Below, piece by piece: positions 1 through 10,414 of a stretch of 64,000 bases of DNA (its first letter is position 1; each line of letters opens with the position of its first letter). A model generated the notes under the pieces. It was not told the origin of the DNA. It searched no databases and saw nothing but the letters and a program-made list of their open reading frames with translations. This DNA is from Dyadobacter sp. (GTDB taxonomy: Bacteria; Bacteroidota; Bacteroidia; Cytophagales; Spirosomataceae), in the NCBI RefSeq assembly GCF_017744695.1, contig NZ_JAGIAS010000006.1:1-64000 (forward strand). The letters are read 5' to 3'. A program made the translations under genes and the position numbers.

Positions 1-93
1 GTGGTCTCGTAGGGATTCGAACCGCCCGGCGGCCCGGCCCAAACCTCCTGATCCGTACCGCGGTGGCGGGCCACTCAGGTGCGATGCAAACAA
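1..93 (-). pseudogene. Degenerate tRNA-Arg copy at the window edge
   Basis: Positions 1-23 are identical to the 3' end of the intact tRNA-Arg (127-149), and 39-57 match its anticodon-arm region with one mismatch. Between them sits a GC-rich 15-nt insertion (24-38), and 58-93 only loosely resembles the 5' half. The acceptor and T stems no longer pair, so it is unlikely to be a working tRNA. It lies just downstream, in the minus direction, of the true tRNA and its terminator. It could be an att-type duplication or a decayed tandem gene. The copy may extend beyond the window. Confidence 0.5.
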
Positions 94-121
94 AAAGCGC
101 CATTCTGACGAATGGCGCTTA
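93..121 (-). terminator. Rho-independent terminator of tRNA-Arg
   Basis: A perfect 11-bp stem (AAGCGCCATTC / GAATGGCGCTT) with a 4-nt loop lies directly 3' of the tRNA-Arg on the minus strand and is followed there by a run of T. A close relative of this hairpin recurs at 22892-22917. Confidence 0.85.
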
Positions 122-127
122 ATTCTG

Positions 128-201
128 TGGTCTCGTAGGGATTCGAACCCCAAACCTTCTGATCCGTAGTCAGATGCTCTATCCAATTGAGCTACGAAAC
201 C
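128..201 (-). tRNA. tRNA-Arg (anticodon ACG)
   Basis: Read on the minus strand, this 74-nt sequence folds as a cloverleaf. The acceptor is GGTTTCG with CGAGACC (one G-U pair), the anticodon stem is TCTGA/TCAGA with loop CTACGGA, so the anticodon is ACG, and the T arm has the TTCGAAT loop. CCA is not encoded. It decodes CGN arginine codons after A34 is deaminated to inosine, the reaction of TadA, whose gene is at 19898. A terminator follows at once. Confidence 0.95.
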
Positions 202-290
202 ATTTCCGAATCGGACTGCAAATGTAGGGGATGAATTTTGTAGTCGCAAATTCTGGGAGATAAAATTAACAAATTTTTTCTCAGAAAATG

Positions 291-1070
291 TTATCTACCC
301 TGAAAATCAGGCTTTCTTTTTCCTAAAAAAGCAGCAATACCTTCCCGCACATCCTGCGTACCGAACAGCATTTCCTGACTTTCGCGCTCGTTTTCCAGCA
401 TTTGCGGCAGGTTCGAATGCATCGATTGGTTAAATGCGTGCTTCATGGCACCGATGGCGCGGGTCGGGGCGTGGCGGTAGTAGGTTACGAGCTTTTCAGT
501 TTCTTCATCGAGGGCCTCGCGGGCGACAACGTGGGTGAGCAGGCCTATTTGCCGGGCTTCCGCGGCGGAAATGCGACGGCCGGTAGAGGCCAAATCGAAG
601 CTGCGGGCCAGACCGATCTGCCTGGGCAGGAAAAAGGTCGCTCCGGCGTCGGGCATCAGACCTATTTGCACGAACAGCAGGCTCAGGTATGTATCCTCGG
701 CGGCTACGATTACGTCGCAGGCCAATGCGAGTGAGCAACCGGCCCCGACGGCCAGGCCGTTCATGCGGCATACCACCGGTTTGGGGAGGTCACGGATGGC
801 GGTGATCATCGGCTCGTAATATTCTTTCAGTATCTCACCCGCGCCTTTGCCCGACGCGGCCGCTTCTTTCAGGTCGGCGCCGGAACAGAATGCCTTTTCC
901 CCAGAGGCAGTGAGGAGTACCACACGGACGGAATCGTCATCGGCGGCGGTCTGGATGGCGCTGGTGATTTCGGTAATGAGCGCGGGGCTCAATGCATGGA
1001 ATACGTCCGGGCGATTGAGCGTAATGCGGACTACGCCGTCGCGGTTTTCGAAAATGAGGTTTTGATACAT
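291..1070 (-). CDS. Enoyl-CoA hydratase/isomerase family protein, PaaG-like
   Basis: A 259-aa crotonase-fold protein of normal family length. The first oxyanion-hole segment is CSGADLKE (about residue 62) and the second is GLAVGAGCSLALACDV (about 105-120). In place of the second catalytic glutamate it has PDAGATFFLPR, as in PaaG/PaaB-type isomerases that use a single aspartate. It would act on acyl-CoA thioesters in the cytoplasm, by hydration or double-bond/epoxide isomerisation. No other phenylacetate or beta-oxidation gene is nearby, so the substrate is open. It lies 18 nt downstream of the PAP2-like gene on the same strand and is probably co-transcribed. Family is sure, subfamily fairly likely. 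Confidence 0.88.
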   Translation of the reverse strand: MYQNLIFENRDGVVRITLNRPDVFHALSPALITEITSAIQTAADDDSVRVVLLTASGEKAFCSGADLKEAAASGKGAGEILKEYYEPMITAIRDLPKPVVCRMNGLAVGAGCSLALACDVIVAAEDTYLSLLFVQIGLMPDAGATFFLPRQIGLARSFDLASTGRRISAAEARQIGLLTHVVAREALDEETEKLVTYYRHAPTRAIGAMKHAFNQSMHSNLPQMLENERESQEMLFGTQDVREGIAAFLGKRKPDFQGR

Positions 1071-1088
1071 GCCATGAAGTGTTTTGTA

Positions 1089-1793
1089 TCAAAAGAAGAA
1101 ATAAACGGTAGCGCTACTGACCAAAAGTCCGCAAAATACGCCGGCGGCGATCTGCGAGGGGGTATGGGCATTGAGTTGCAGACGGGCGCTCATAAGCCAG
1201 CCGCCGATCAGTATAGTCAGCAGCAGTGGGATAAGCAATGCGCTTTCATCGAACCGGATCATCAGGCCGGAAAGCATCCCGATAGTGCCCCCAATGCCGG
1301 TAGCGTGCGCACTGATTTTCCAGAAATAACTGACCATCGCGATCAGCATCAGCGACAATGTCACGCTGGCCAGAATGACGGAAATCTGTGGTGCGAGTTC
1401 GCCGATCGGTTGAAGCTGCCAGCCGAAAAGATATGTGGCCAGCCCGTAAATGATCACACAGGCGATGTACGGAATGCGGCGTTCGGCGGCATCTTCCACA
1501 TACAGCGAGGTGATCATGCCCATCTTTTTAAAATAGAACATCATGATCGCCGGCGCGATAAACGTATTCAGCCAAAGCAATAGCAGCAGGCTCCCCAGCG
1601 CAGGCAGTTCGAATGCGCTCACACCCACGAGGTCGGGCGCAAGAAAAAAGAGCAATCCAAACAGGTATGTTGTGAGTATCAGCGGATGGAAAACCACCGA
1701 CAATATGATGGCAAGTCTGTTATTCAAGGTAATGGGGTCTTTAATCAGGATGATGCGGGTAAAATTACGTTGAAAACCAGACTGTACAATCAT
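1089..1793 (-). CDS. PAP2-superfamily-like integral membrane protein
   Basis: A 234-aa hydrophobic protein with about six or seven membrane segments. The motifs SAHATG (about residue 170) and LNAHTPSQIAAG (about 208-219) resemble the second and third phosphatase motifs of the PAP2 family, which remove phosphate from lipids such as phosphatidate or undecaprenyl pyrophosphate. The first motif (KxxxxxxRP) is not evident, although ERRIPY (about 104) could be its diverged remnant, so catalytic activity is uncertain. It is the first gene of a two-gene minus-strand unit with the enoyl-CoA hydratase and is divergent from asnS. Confidence 0.65.
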   Translation of the reverse strand: MIVQSGFQRNFTRIILIKDPITLNNRLAIILSVVFHPLILTTYLFGLLFFLAPDLVGVSAFELPALGSLLLLLWLNTFIAPAIMMFYFKKMGMITSLYVEDAAERRIPYIACVIIYGLATYLFGWQLQPIGELAPQISVILASVTLSLMLIAMVSYFWKISAHATGIGGTIGMLSGLMIRFDESALLIPLLLTILIGGWLMSARLQLNAHTPSQIAAGVFCGLLVSSATVYFFF

Positions 1794-1850
1794 TGGGTTC
1801 CACAGAAAAGTAAGTTACAGCGCTAGAATAGGTTTTCGAGGCTGAATTTG

Positions 1851-1858
1851 TAATTTTG
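1851..1858 (+). promoter_or_regulatory. Bacteroidota -7 promoter element for asnS
   Basis: TAATTTTG fits TAnnTTTG exactly. It lies about 60 nt before the asnS ATG, giving a predicted transcript start near 1863-1865. A clear -33 TTG is not seen at the usual distance. Confidence 0.55.
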
Positions 1859-1920
1859 CGCCTCATTCGTAAAAAACCGGGCATCTCCCGGCTGACATTT
1901 TAAAGATTGAATTGAACAAA

Positions 1921-3357
<1,437 letters not shown>

Positions 3358-3394
3358 TTCTACAAGCTGTTACCTTTTTCATGGCTTTACGTAA

Positions 3395-3425
3395 AAAGTA
3401 AAGCAGTTAGTGTAAGTTTTACTTT
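3395..3425 (+). terminator. Weak hairpin after asnS
   Basis: An AT-rich inverted repeat, AAAGTAAA (3395-3402) with TTTACTTT (3418-3425), lies between asnS and the next gene. It is a weak terminator candidate and could instead be an operator for the gene at 3439. Confidence 0.3.
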
Positions 3426-3438
3426 AAACAACACGCAT

Positions 3439-4572
3439 ATGAAAAGGAACATACCATTCTTTGAAAGCAGTATTGTGGCTACGGCCGCGATACTGCTTTT
3501 TGTTTTTAATGCAAATGCGCAGGAGCCGTTCCACGTCAAATGGACGATGGATTACACCCAGGCAGGCGTTTCGGACCACGCTAATTTCACCCCGACGGAC
3601 GCCGTCCTTTCCGGCGGCCCGAACACATTTACATTGCCTACCGTTTACAGCGGGGGCGATGCCATCGTGGTTGGGTATATTGTCAGGCCCTGGCCGGTAG
3701 CTTTTTCAACCTCGCGGTACATGGAGTTCACTTTTACGGCTAATTCATTTAAATACAACATTACCTCGATCGGCTTCCGCCTGCGCCGCTCGAACAATGG
3801 GCCCAACAGCATTAAAGTCCGGACGAGTATGGATGGTTTTGCAGCCGATCTGAATGCGTTCGTGATCAGCAACAATGGGACATTCAATACCTACAACATC
3901 CCTGTGGTTTACAATACCCTTTCGAACAACACCTTCACACTCCGCATTTATGCGTATAATTCGATCGACATTCATGGGACATTGTGGTTTGACGAAATCT
4001 CCGTAAACGGGGACGTTCTGGCCATTATCCTGCCGGTTGACATTACCTATTTCAAAGGTCATTCGGAAAGCGGACAAACTGCATTGGAATGGGAAACGTC
4101 CTGGGAAAAGAATAGTAGGGAATTTGTGGTCGAGCGTAGCGGCGATATGAAAAACTTCACGGCGATTGGAACGGTAGTCGCCTCCGGTGAAACCACCGGA
4201 AGAATCTCCTACGCATTCATGGACAATAACCCACCGGCGGGAATCAGCTACTATCGGCTAAAACTGATAGACCGGGACGGACGCTTCACCACCTGCCAAC
4301 CGATTTCAGTTTCAGACCCCAGGAAATGGGCCGACATTCGAATCGCGCCCAACCCGGCTTCTTCCAAAACTATCAGCCTCATCGCACCCAATGGCTGTGA
4401 CGCAATATTGACCCTCCACACGGCATCAGGCGCATCGGTCCCGTTCCGGCGCGAAGACGACGCACTCGGGCATATTCATCTTATCCCTATACGTGCGCTC
4501 GTTTCTGGCATTTATTTTGTTACATACCAAAAGAGTGGTCGAAAAGAACATTTGAAAGTGTTGGTTCCGTAA
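3439..4572 (+). CDS. Secreted protein with T9SS C-terminal sorting domain
   Basis: A 377-aa exported protein of unknown function. It starts with a signal peptide (cleavage near NANAQ, about residue 27). An N-terminal beta-rich region of about 170 aa with no recognised fold is followed by the LPVDITYFKG...LEWET segment and an Ig/FnIII-like module (VERSGDMKNFTAIGTV, SYYRLKLIDRDG). The last 80 residues (IRIAPNPAS... GIYFVTYQKSGRKEHLKVLVP) are a type A T9SS sorting domain, which is read by the T9SS and cleaved by PorU, encoded in this window. It is probably surface-attached or released. Confidence 0.85.
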   Translation: MKRNIPFFESSIVATAAILLFVFNANAQEPFHVKWTMDYTQAGVSDHANFTPTDAVLSGGPNTFTLPTVYSGGDAIVVGYIVRPWPVAFSTSRYMEFTFTANSFKYNITSIGFRLRRSNNGPNSIKVRTSMDGFAADLNAFVISNNGTFNTYNIPVVYNTLSNNTFTLRIYAYNSIDIHGTLWFDEISVNGDVLAIILPVDITYFKGHSESGQTALEWETSWEKNSREFVVERSGDMKNFTAIGTVVASGETTGRISYAFMDNNPPAGISYYRLKLIDRDGRFTTCQPISVSDPRKWADIRIAPNPASSKTISLIAPNGCDAILTLHTASGASVPFRREDDALGHIHLIPIRALVSGIYFVTYQKSGRKEHLKVLVP

Positions 4573-4668
4573 GGCATTCTGCGCTTAATTTGTAAGAGTA
4601 AAGTATAGAAAATGCTTCCGACCCGTCGTTAGCATAACAACGTTCCTATTATTAAAGGCCAAAAGCCT

Positions 4669-5880
4669 ATGTTGAAAAAAGTGCAGCCGAAAGTGTGGTG
4701 GATGGCCATTGCCGTCCTGGTTATTTTGTTGATATCCTGGGGATTAGTCCGAAAAAGCAAAACCGATTCCCCGGACGTGGCCGTGTCTGGCAAGTCTGTC
4801 AAAAACCTCGATCCCGTACCGGTAACGAATCCTGATGCCGAAACTGCGGAGAAAATCGAGAAGATTCAGGACATTTTCAAGCGCAAAAGGAACGCCGGCT
4901 TCAACGGCAACGTGCTGATCGTTCAAAAAGGCAAAATACTTTACCAGAATTCGTTCGGCTTCGCGCACATGAAGGCGAAAGATACCCTTACGGCCGACTC
5001 GCGTTTCCAGCTCGCGTCGCTTTCAAAGCCCTTTACAGCGGTCGCGGTTTTGAAACTGATCCAGGAAGGCCGTGTGGCGCTCGACGATTCGGTGCAGCGC
5101 TTTTTCCCCGATTTCCCTTACCACGGCGTGAAGGTGGATATGCTGCTAAGCCACCGCAGCGGGCTGCCGAATTACATTTATTCGTTCAACGACAGTGTAC
5201 GCCACGGGCGGAAATATCCGGATAACCTTGATATCATGGATTGGTATGCCAAAGTGGTGCCTACCCCCACGCCTTACAATCGCCCGGGCCGGTCGTTCAA
5301 CTATTGCAATACCAACTACTGCGTCCTCGCCGCGATTGTCGAAAAGGTGACGGGCGATTCATTCGGCAAATACCTGAACAGCCAGATTTTCACCCCATTG
5401 GGCATGCAGAATACCTACCTGGTAACCGACACGACCATTGCCGCAACGAAAAACCGGACCGACGGCCACCAATACGGGCGCCGGTTGGAAAAGGATTATT
5501 ACGATGAGGTCGTCGGTGACAAGGGCCTCTATTCAACCACATTGGATATTTACCGGTTCTACAACGGTCTCACCAAAGGCCTGATCATCGAAAAGAAACT
5601 GCTCGACGAGGCATTCAAGCCCCGCAGCTTCGAGCGTGACGGTATCCGCAATTATGGTTACGGCTTCCGTATGCACATCAAGGAGGATCATACGCCCCGG
5701 TTCATTTACCACGGCGGCTGGTGGAAGGGTTACAACACCATGCTATGGGTATGCCCCGAAGACGACGCGGTGATCATTGTCCTCGGCAATACGTATAACC
5801 GCTCCACGTACGACCTGCGCGAACTCCTGGAAGTTGTCCACGGTTCGGTGACGATCGACGATATTGAGAAAGACATCTAG
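4669..5880 (+). CDS. Serine hydrolase of the beta-lactamase (class C)/PBP family
   Basis: 403 aa. An N-terminal membrane segment (VWWMAIAVLVILLISW, about 8-24) without a clear cleavage site suggests a periplasm-facing anchored enzyme. The serine-hydrolase motifs are present in order: SLSK (S-x-x-K, about residue 116), YCN (Y-x-N, about 206, in FNYCNTNY) and HGG (about 350, in YHGGWWKG), with FxGxxLxYxxxF-like spacing. Family members act as D-alanyl-D-alanine peptidases, esterases or beta-lactamases; the sequence does not decide among these. The 3' neighbour nuoL starts 62 nt on. Confidence 0.85.
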   Translation: MLKKVQPKVWWMAIAVLVILLISWGLVRKSKTDSPDVAVSGKSVKNLDPVPVTNPDAETAEKIEKIQDIFKRKRNAGFNGNVLIVQKGKILYQNSFGFAHMKAKDTLTADSRFQLASLSKPFTAVAVLKLIQEGRVALDDSVQRFFPDFPYHGVKVDMLLSHRSGLPNYIYSFNDSVRHGRKYPDNLDIMDWYAKVVPTPTPYNRPGRSFNYCNTNYCVLAAIVEKVTGDSFGKYLNSQIFTPLGMQNTYLVTDTTIAATKNRTDGHQYGRRLEKDYYDEVVGDKGLYSTTLDIYRFYNGLTKGLIIEKKLLDEAFKPRSFERDGIRNYGYGFRMHIKEDHTPRFIYHGGWWKGYNTMLWVCPEDDAVIIVLGNTYNRSTYDLRELLEVVHGSVTIDDIEKDI

Positions 5881-5942
5881 CACTGTTTGAATTCGGCCGC
5901 GAATTCAGGATATTTGCCGAAATTAAACGCATTCCCGCACTT

Positions 5943-7895
5943 ATGCCCGACACCGCATTCCACTTACCTGCTTTTTTGCTGTTGGGCTTGCCGTTTTCGT
6001 GCTTTTTGTTGCTGTGGATTGGTGGAAAAAGTCTAAATAAATTCGCAGGCTGGATCGGGGTATTGGTTACCGCGGCCGGGTTGTTCATAAGTCTCACTTC
6101 CACAGATCCCGGGGCAGATCATTTCCTCCGTTTTCAATGGCTTACCATCGGTAGCCACTCGATAGAACTCTCTTTTCGCTTCGATACGCTTTCGACGATG
6201 ATGCTCGTCATCGTGCATTTCGTGGCTTTGCTCGTGCAGCTGTTTTCGACCGCCTACATGCACGACGACCGAAATGTGAACCGCTATTTTGCATTCATTC
6301 AGCTCTTCCTTTTTTCTATGCTCGGCATTGTCCTTTCGGGGAGCTTGCTGGTGATGTACATTTTCTGGGAGCTGGTGGGCCTGTCGTCTTACCTGCTGAT
6401 TGGTTTTTGGTATACTAAAAAAAGACCTGTATGGGCTGCGCAGAAGGCATTTGTACTCAACCGCATCGGTGACGCCGCCTTTCTGACGGGCATTCTCATG
6501 CTCTTCTACTATATCGGTTCTACGGACTTTGAAGTGCTTTCCCTTGAAATCGGCACGATACCTCCGGGCATTTTAACTGCGATAGGCATTTGTCTTTTCG
6601 GAGGATGCGTCGGGAAATCGGCCCAGTTCCCGCTTTCAGGCTGGCTACCAGATGCAATGGAAGGTCCGACTCCTGTCTCAGCATTGATCCACGCGGCTAC
6701 GATGGTGGCGGCGGGTATTTTTCTTTTGGCAAGAATATCCTTTTTACTCACTGTCGATGCCCGACTGGTAATCCTCATTATTGGAGCCATTACCATGGTT
6801 ACCGGCGCTGTGAAGGCATTAAAAGGGTGGGATATTAAAAAAGTGCTGGCCTATTCGACGATGTCGCAGTTGGGGCTCATGGTCATGGCTGTCGGTTTTG
6901 GAAGCTGGCAAACGGCCTTGTTCCATTTGGCGACGCACGCATTCTTTAAAGCCGGCTTGTTCCTTTCTGCCGGCTCGGTGATTCACGCGGTAACTCCGGG
7001 TAATGAGTTACCCGGTTATGACCCGCAGGATATGCGAACAATGGGCGGTTTGCGCAAAGCGTTGCCTATTACATTCATTTGCTACATGATTTGTGCAGCT
7101 GCTTTGGCAGGATTACCATTCTTTTCAGGCTTCCTTTCCAAAGATGCCATTATCACGGAAGGTTTCCTCTGGGCTTCGGAATTTGGCGCGTTGGGCTACT
7201 TGTTTCCTGTGCTGGTCATTGCGTCGGCCGGGTTAACCGCATTTTATATGACGCGTCAGGTTTGGGTGGTGTTCTTTGGAGCAAAACGCTTCCCCGCGAG
7301 CGTACACCCGCATGAGTCGCCCGTGGCGATGTGGCTACCCATGGCGCTGCTTTCGGCATTGTCGTTGTTCTTCTGGTTTTCGGTTAATCCGTTCAATGCG
7401 GAGGGCTGGTTCCTGCAATGGATCGGCAAAGCGCATGGCGAGCATTTGGTTTGGGTACCGTTCGTGGCGAGTGCCGTTACATTTGTTTCAATTTTCCTGG
7501 CCTATCGTGAAACGAGTACGGATAATCCGTTCAGCGTGAATGATCCGATACCGGCCGGAGAGCCCGCTCAGCGTCCATGGAACTGGTTGCGCGGCTATTC
7601 CCATGAGCAATATTTCCTCATTCCTTTTGACCTGACCGCGAAGTACCTCAAAGCCTTCGAAAAAAATATTGTCGACGCCCTCGTCGATCTGATTGCAAAA
7701 GGCAGCCTGGTGTTCGGGCACTTCATTGCCTGGTTCGACAGGATATTTGTCGACGGTGCGGTACACCTGGCCGTCTTCTCTATCCGCTCCGCGGGGCAGG
7801 CTGCGCGGAATATGCAGAGCGGCCGGATACAGTCGTATTACATCGTGACGGTAATGGGCGTCTTTTTGTTGATATTGTGGCTGGTTGCGATGTAA
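5943..7895 (+). CDS. nuoL: NADH-quinone oxidoreductase subunit L (proton-pumping subunit)
   Basis: A 650-aa polytopic inner-membrane protein of the complex I antiporter-like family. Diagnostic segments are FWELVGLSSYLLIGFWY (about 140-156), SGWLPDAMEGPTPVSALIHAAT (about 233-254) and KKVLAYSTMSQLG (about 300). The long C-terminal extension with the amphipathic lateral helix and a final membrane segment (DRIFVDGAVH ... GRIQSYY) separates NuoL from NuoM/NuoN and from MrpA. It would carry one proton channel of complex I. It is followed by nuoM after 29 nt. No nuoK precedes it and no nuoN follows, so the pair is separated from the rest of a complex I operon. Confidence 0.92.
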   Translation: MPDTAFHLPAFLLLGLPFSCFLLLWIGGKSLNKFAGWIGVLVTAAGLFISLTSTDPGADHFLRFQWLTIGSHSIELSFRFDTLSTMMLVIVHFVALLVQLFSTAYMHDDRNVNRYFAFIQLFLFSMLGIVLSGSLLVMYIFWELVGLSSYLLIGFWYTKKRPVWAAQKAFVLNRIGDAAFLTGILMLFYYIGSTDFEVLSLEIGTIPPGILTAIGICLFGGCVGKSAQFPLSGWLPDAMEGPTPVSALIHAATMVAAGIFLLARISFLLTVDARLVILIIGAITMVTGAVKALKGWDIKKVLAYSTMSQLGLMVMAVGFGSWQTALFHLATHAFFKAGLFLSAGSVIHAVTPGNELPGYDPQDMRTMGGLRKALPITFICYMICAAALAGLPFFSGFLSKDAIITEGFLWASEFGALGYLFPVLVIASAGLTAFYMTRQVWVVFFGAKRFPASVHPHESPVAMWLPMALLSALSLFFWFSVNPFNAEGWFLQWIGKAHGEHLVWVPFVASAVTFVSIFLAYRETSTDNPFSVNDPIPAGEPAQRPWNWLRGYSHEQYFLIPFDLTAKYLKAFEKNIVDALVDLIAKGSLVFGHFIAWFDRIFVDGAVHLAVFSIRSAGQAARNMQSGRIQSYYIVTVMGVFLLILWLVAM

Positions 7896-7924
7896 TGCAG
7901 CCCGGCCGGTTAAATTAATGCTTG

Positions 7925-9592
7925 ATGATTGATCATATACTCACCTTCTTAATTGCCATACCATTACTCGGCGCCGCTGCCGTCGCATTCTGGCCGGTCG
8001 ACAGCCAGCATAATTTCCGGCTCATCGCGCTGGTCGCATTGCTGTTGGAGGTCGTGGTTGTTGCGGTATCCTATTTGTCATTTAGTAGTCAGGAGGCTGC
8101 GCTGCAACTTTCGGAAGTCCGCGATTGGATCACGCTCCCGATCGGTTCATTAGGAGTTGTTTCCATTGATTATGCGCTGGCTGTGGACGGAATCAGCTTT
8201 CCGCTGGTGCTGCTGGCGGTGGTGGTATTGCTGGTGGGCGTTATCAGTTCGTGGAATGTCAATCACAAATCGAGGGCGTATTTTGGCCTGTACCTGCTCC
8301 TCAGCGGGAGCGTCATGGGTTGTTTCCTTGCGCAGGATTTCTTCCTGTTTTACCTGTTCTTCGAATTCATGCTCTTGCCGATGTACTTCCTCATCGGCCT
8401 TTGGGGTGGTCCGCGGCGGGAATATGCCGCATTGAAATTCTTTATTTACACATTCCTGGGCTCCCTGCTGATCCTGATCGTCATGATCGGCCTCTACCTG
8501 TCCGTGATCGATCCTGTGGAAACCGCCAGAATGGTAGGCCTCATCGGCCCCGAAGACGCGGTGCATCCCGACATGATCCCGCAGATCCAGCAATGGCTTT
8601 TTGATGGGAAGATCGCGCCGGAGCAACTGATTCACACATTTCGTTTCACCTACCTCGCCGACCCCGGTAACTACATCCCGGGCTCGATCCTGAATGTCGC
8701 GTCCGAGTTTTTCATCGCCGACATTCCGGTGCGCCTGCTCGCATTCTGGTTCCTATTCATAGGTTTCGCGGTGAAACTGCCCGTCGTGCCCGTGCATACG
8801 TGGCTGCCCGACGCGCACGTGGAAGCGCCTACGCCCATCTCAGTCGTACTCGCGGGGATTTTGCTGAAAATCGGTGGTTACGGCTTCATCCGCATCGTCG
8901 ACGGCTTCTTCCCGGCCGAAGCACTGTACAGCGCCATTCCGCTCGCCATTCTGGGGATGATCTCCATTGTTTACGGCGGGTTCAATGCGTTGGGGCAAAG
9001 CGATCTCAAAAAAATGATCGCTTACTCGTCTGTATCGCACATGGGGTTCGTTCTCCTCGGGATCGCCGCATTCACACCCGAAGGTTTCAATGGCGCCATT
9101 TACCAAATGGTTAGCCATGGTATATTGTCGGCAATGCTCTTCTTGCTCACCGGCGTACTCTACGACCGTACCCACGACCGCCGCATCGATCATTACCGCG
9201 GCCTGATCACCGTGATGCCGCAATACACCGTCGTGACCGGCATCGCGTTCTTCGCGTCGCTCGGCTTGCCAGGCTTCTCCGGCTTCGTCGGCGAACTATT
9301 CACACTCATGGGCGCATTCCAGTCCGACGTGCTGCCTGTCTGGATCCCGGCGATATCCACATTAGGAATCGTCCTTGCCGCCGGCTACTTCCTGTGGACC
9401 TACCAGCGCATGTTTTTCAGCTCGTTCTGGTACAAAAACGCTACCACACAAGTGCTCACCGACCTCACGCGGAGGGAAACACTCATGCTCGTACCGCTGG
9501 TGATCCTGACAATCCTTGTTGGTATTCTGCCGGGATTGTTATTCGATTTATCGGGACCTACGGTTGAGGCCTGGTTGGAAGGCTTGAAATGA
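7925..9592 (+). CDS. nuoM: NADH-quinone oxidoreductase subunit M
   Basis: A 555-aa antiporter-like complex I subunit with about 14 membrane segments. Typical motifs are FYLFFEFMLLPMYFLIG (with the conserved channel Glu), KLPVVPVHTWLPDAHVEAPTPISVVLAG and KKMIAYSSVSHMGF. A loop of about 90 residues between the two halves of the first half-bundle (around 200-290) is longer than in E. coli NuoM. ATG at 7925 is preferred to TTG at 7922. It is cotranscribed with nuoL and followed by an inverted repeat. Confidence 0.92.
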   Translation: MIDHILTFLIAIPLLGAAAVAFWPVDSQHNFRLIALVALLLEVVVVAVSYLSFSSQEAALQLSEVRDWITLPIGSLGVVSIDYALAVDGISFPLVLLAVVVLLVGVISSWNVNHKSRAYFGLYLLLSGSVMGCFLAQDFFLFYLFFEFMLLPMYFLIGLWGGPRREYAALKFFIYTFLGSLLILIVMIGLYLSVIDPVETARMVGLIGPEDAVHPDMIPQIQQWLFDGKIAPEQLIHTFRFTYLADPGNYIPGSILNVASEFFIADIPVRLLAFWFLFIGFAVKLPVVPVHTWLPDAHVEAPTPISVVLAGILLKIGGYGFIRIVDGFFPAEALYSAIPLAILGMISIVYGGFNALGQSDLKKMIAYSSVSHMGFVLLGIAAFTPEGFNGAIYQMVSHGILSAMLFLLTGVLYDRTHDRRIDHYRGLITVMPQYTVVTGIAFFASLGLPGFSGFVGELFTLMGAFQSDVLPVWIPAISTLGIVLAAGYFLWTYQRMFFSSFWYKNATTQVLTDLTRRETLMLVPLVILTILVGILPGLLFDLSGPTVEAWLEGLK

Positions 9593-9670
9593 CGGGTCAG
9601 GTGTTGTTAAAGATTATCACGGGTGGTCAGGGATTGTCATTAAGTAACCGGCATTCCTAATATTTAAGGA

Positions 9671-9708
9671 TTCAAATCCAAAAATATCATGATTATTTTG
9701 GATTTGAA
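9671..9708. terminator. Inverted repeat between convergent nuoM and the LTxxQ gene
   Basis: A perfect 13-bp stem (9671-9683 with 9696-9708) and a 12-nt loop lie between two convergent genes. It is AT-rich and lacks a strong U run, so it may be a bidirectional terminator or a transcript-stabilising hairpin. Confidence 0.5.
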
Positions 9709-9739
9709 CCAAATTATGATGCTTGATAGTGCCTAAGAG

Positions 9740-10183
9740 TTACCTCCCAAACAACTGATCAAAACTAAATCTCCCTTTCTTGGACAATGCTTCCAGCGTT
9801 TGCTGCTGATCAGGTGTTAGTATCTCAATGATTTCAATGCGCTTTTCTTCGGCAAGGCGTTTGCGGTCGCTTCGCTTGTTGTCACCGCGGCGTTTCATTT
9901 TCCTTTCCATCCTTGCATAACGGCGGTCGATTTTCCTGAGTTGTTTCTGCTGACGCTTCGTGAGTTGAAGCTGGTCGGCGTACTTGTCCATGTTTTTTTC
10001 GAGCCGGCGGTTGTTGAGCTTGCTGTTGGTAACCGCTTCGTCGTTCTGGAAGGTATCGTCGCTACGGCGAACGTCGCCGTTACGACGGTCTCCACCGCGG
10101 CGGCTTTGGGCGAATGAGCTGGAAGTTGCAAGGCTGCTCAGAAACAGGCCGAGGGCGAAGATGAGCGTCAGGATTCTTTTCAT
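9740..10183 (-). CDS. Periplasmic LTxxQ (Spy/CpxP-like) protein
   Basis: 147 aa. A signal peptide (MKRILTLIFALGLFLSS, cleavage near SFAQ) is followed by a basic, Arg/Asp/Asn-rich linker and a helical domain with LTKRQQKQLRKID (about 73-85) and LTPDQQQTLEAL (about 122-133), two copies of the LTxxQ signature. Known relatives (Spy, CpxP, CnrX/ZraP) are periplasmic chaperones or metal/stress sensors. The high Arg/Lys content is unusual for Spy. The gene is isolated, convergent to nuoM. Confidence 0.7.
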   Translation of the reverse strand: MKRILTLIFALGLFLSSLATSSSFAQSRRGGDRRNGDVRRSDDTFQNDEAVTNSKLNNRRLEKNMDKYADQLQLTKRQQKQLRKIDRRYARMERKMKRRGDNKRSDRKRLAEEKRIEIIEILTPDQQQTLEALSKKGRFSFDQLFGR

Positions 10184-10414
10184 GGGGGTGGCAATGGGTT
10201 AAAATTCGATGCTTATAACGGTGGCTCTGCCGGCCATTATATATCGTCCCGGTTTTTCATTATCCGCGAGACTTATAGACTTATTCAAATAAATATAGTT
10301 TTAGCTGGAAGCACGGATGGTATTTTTTACAATCTTTACAGTAGTTGCTATTGGTTTTATTTCAAACTCCATTCTATTTTCCAAATTTTATTTCCCTACA
10401 CCCTGTTTTGTCAG

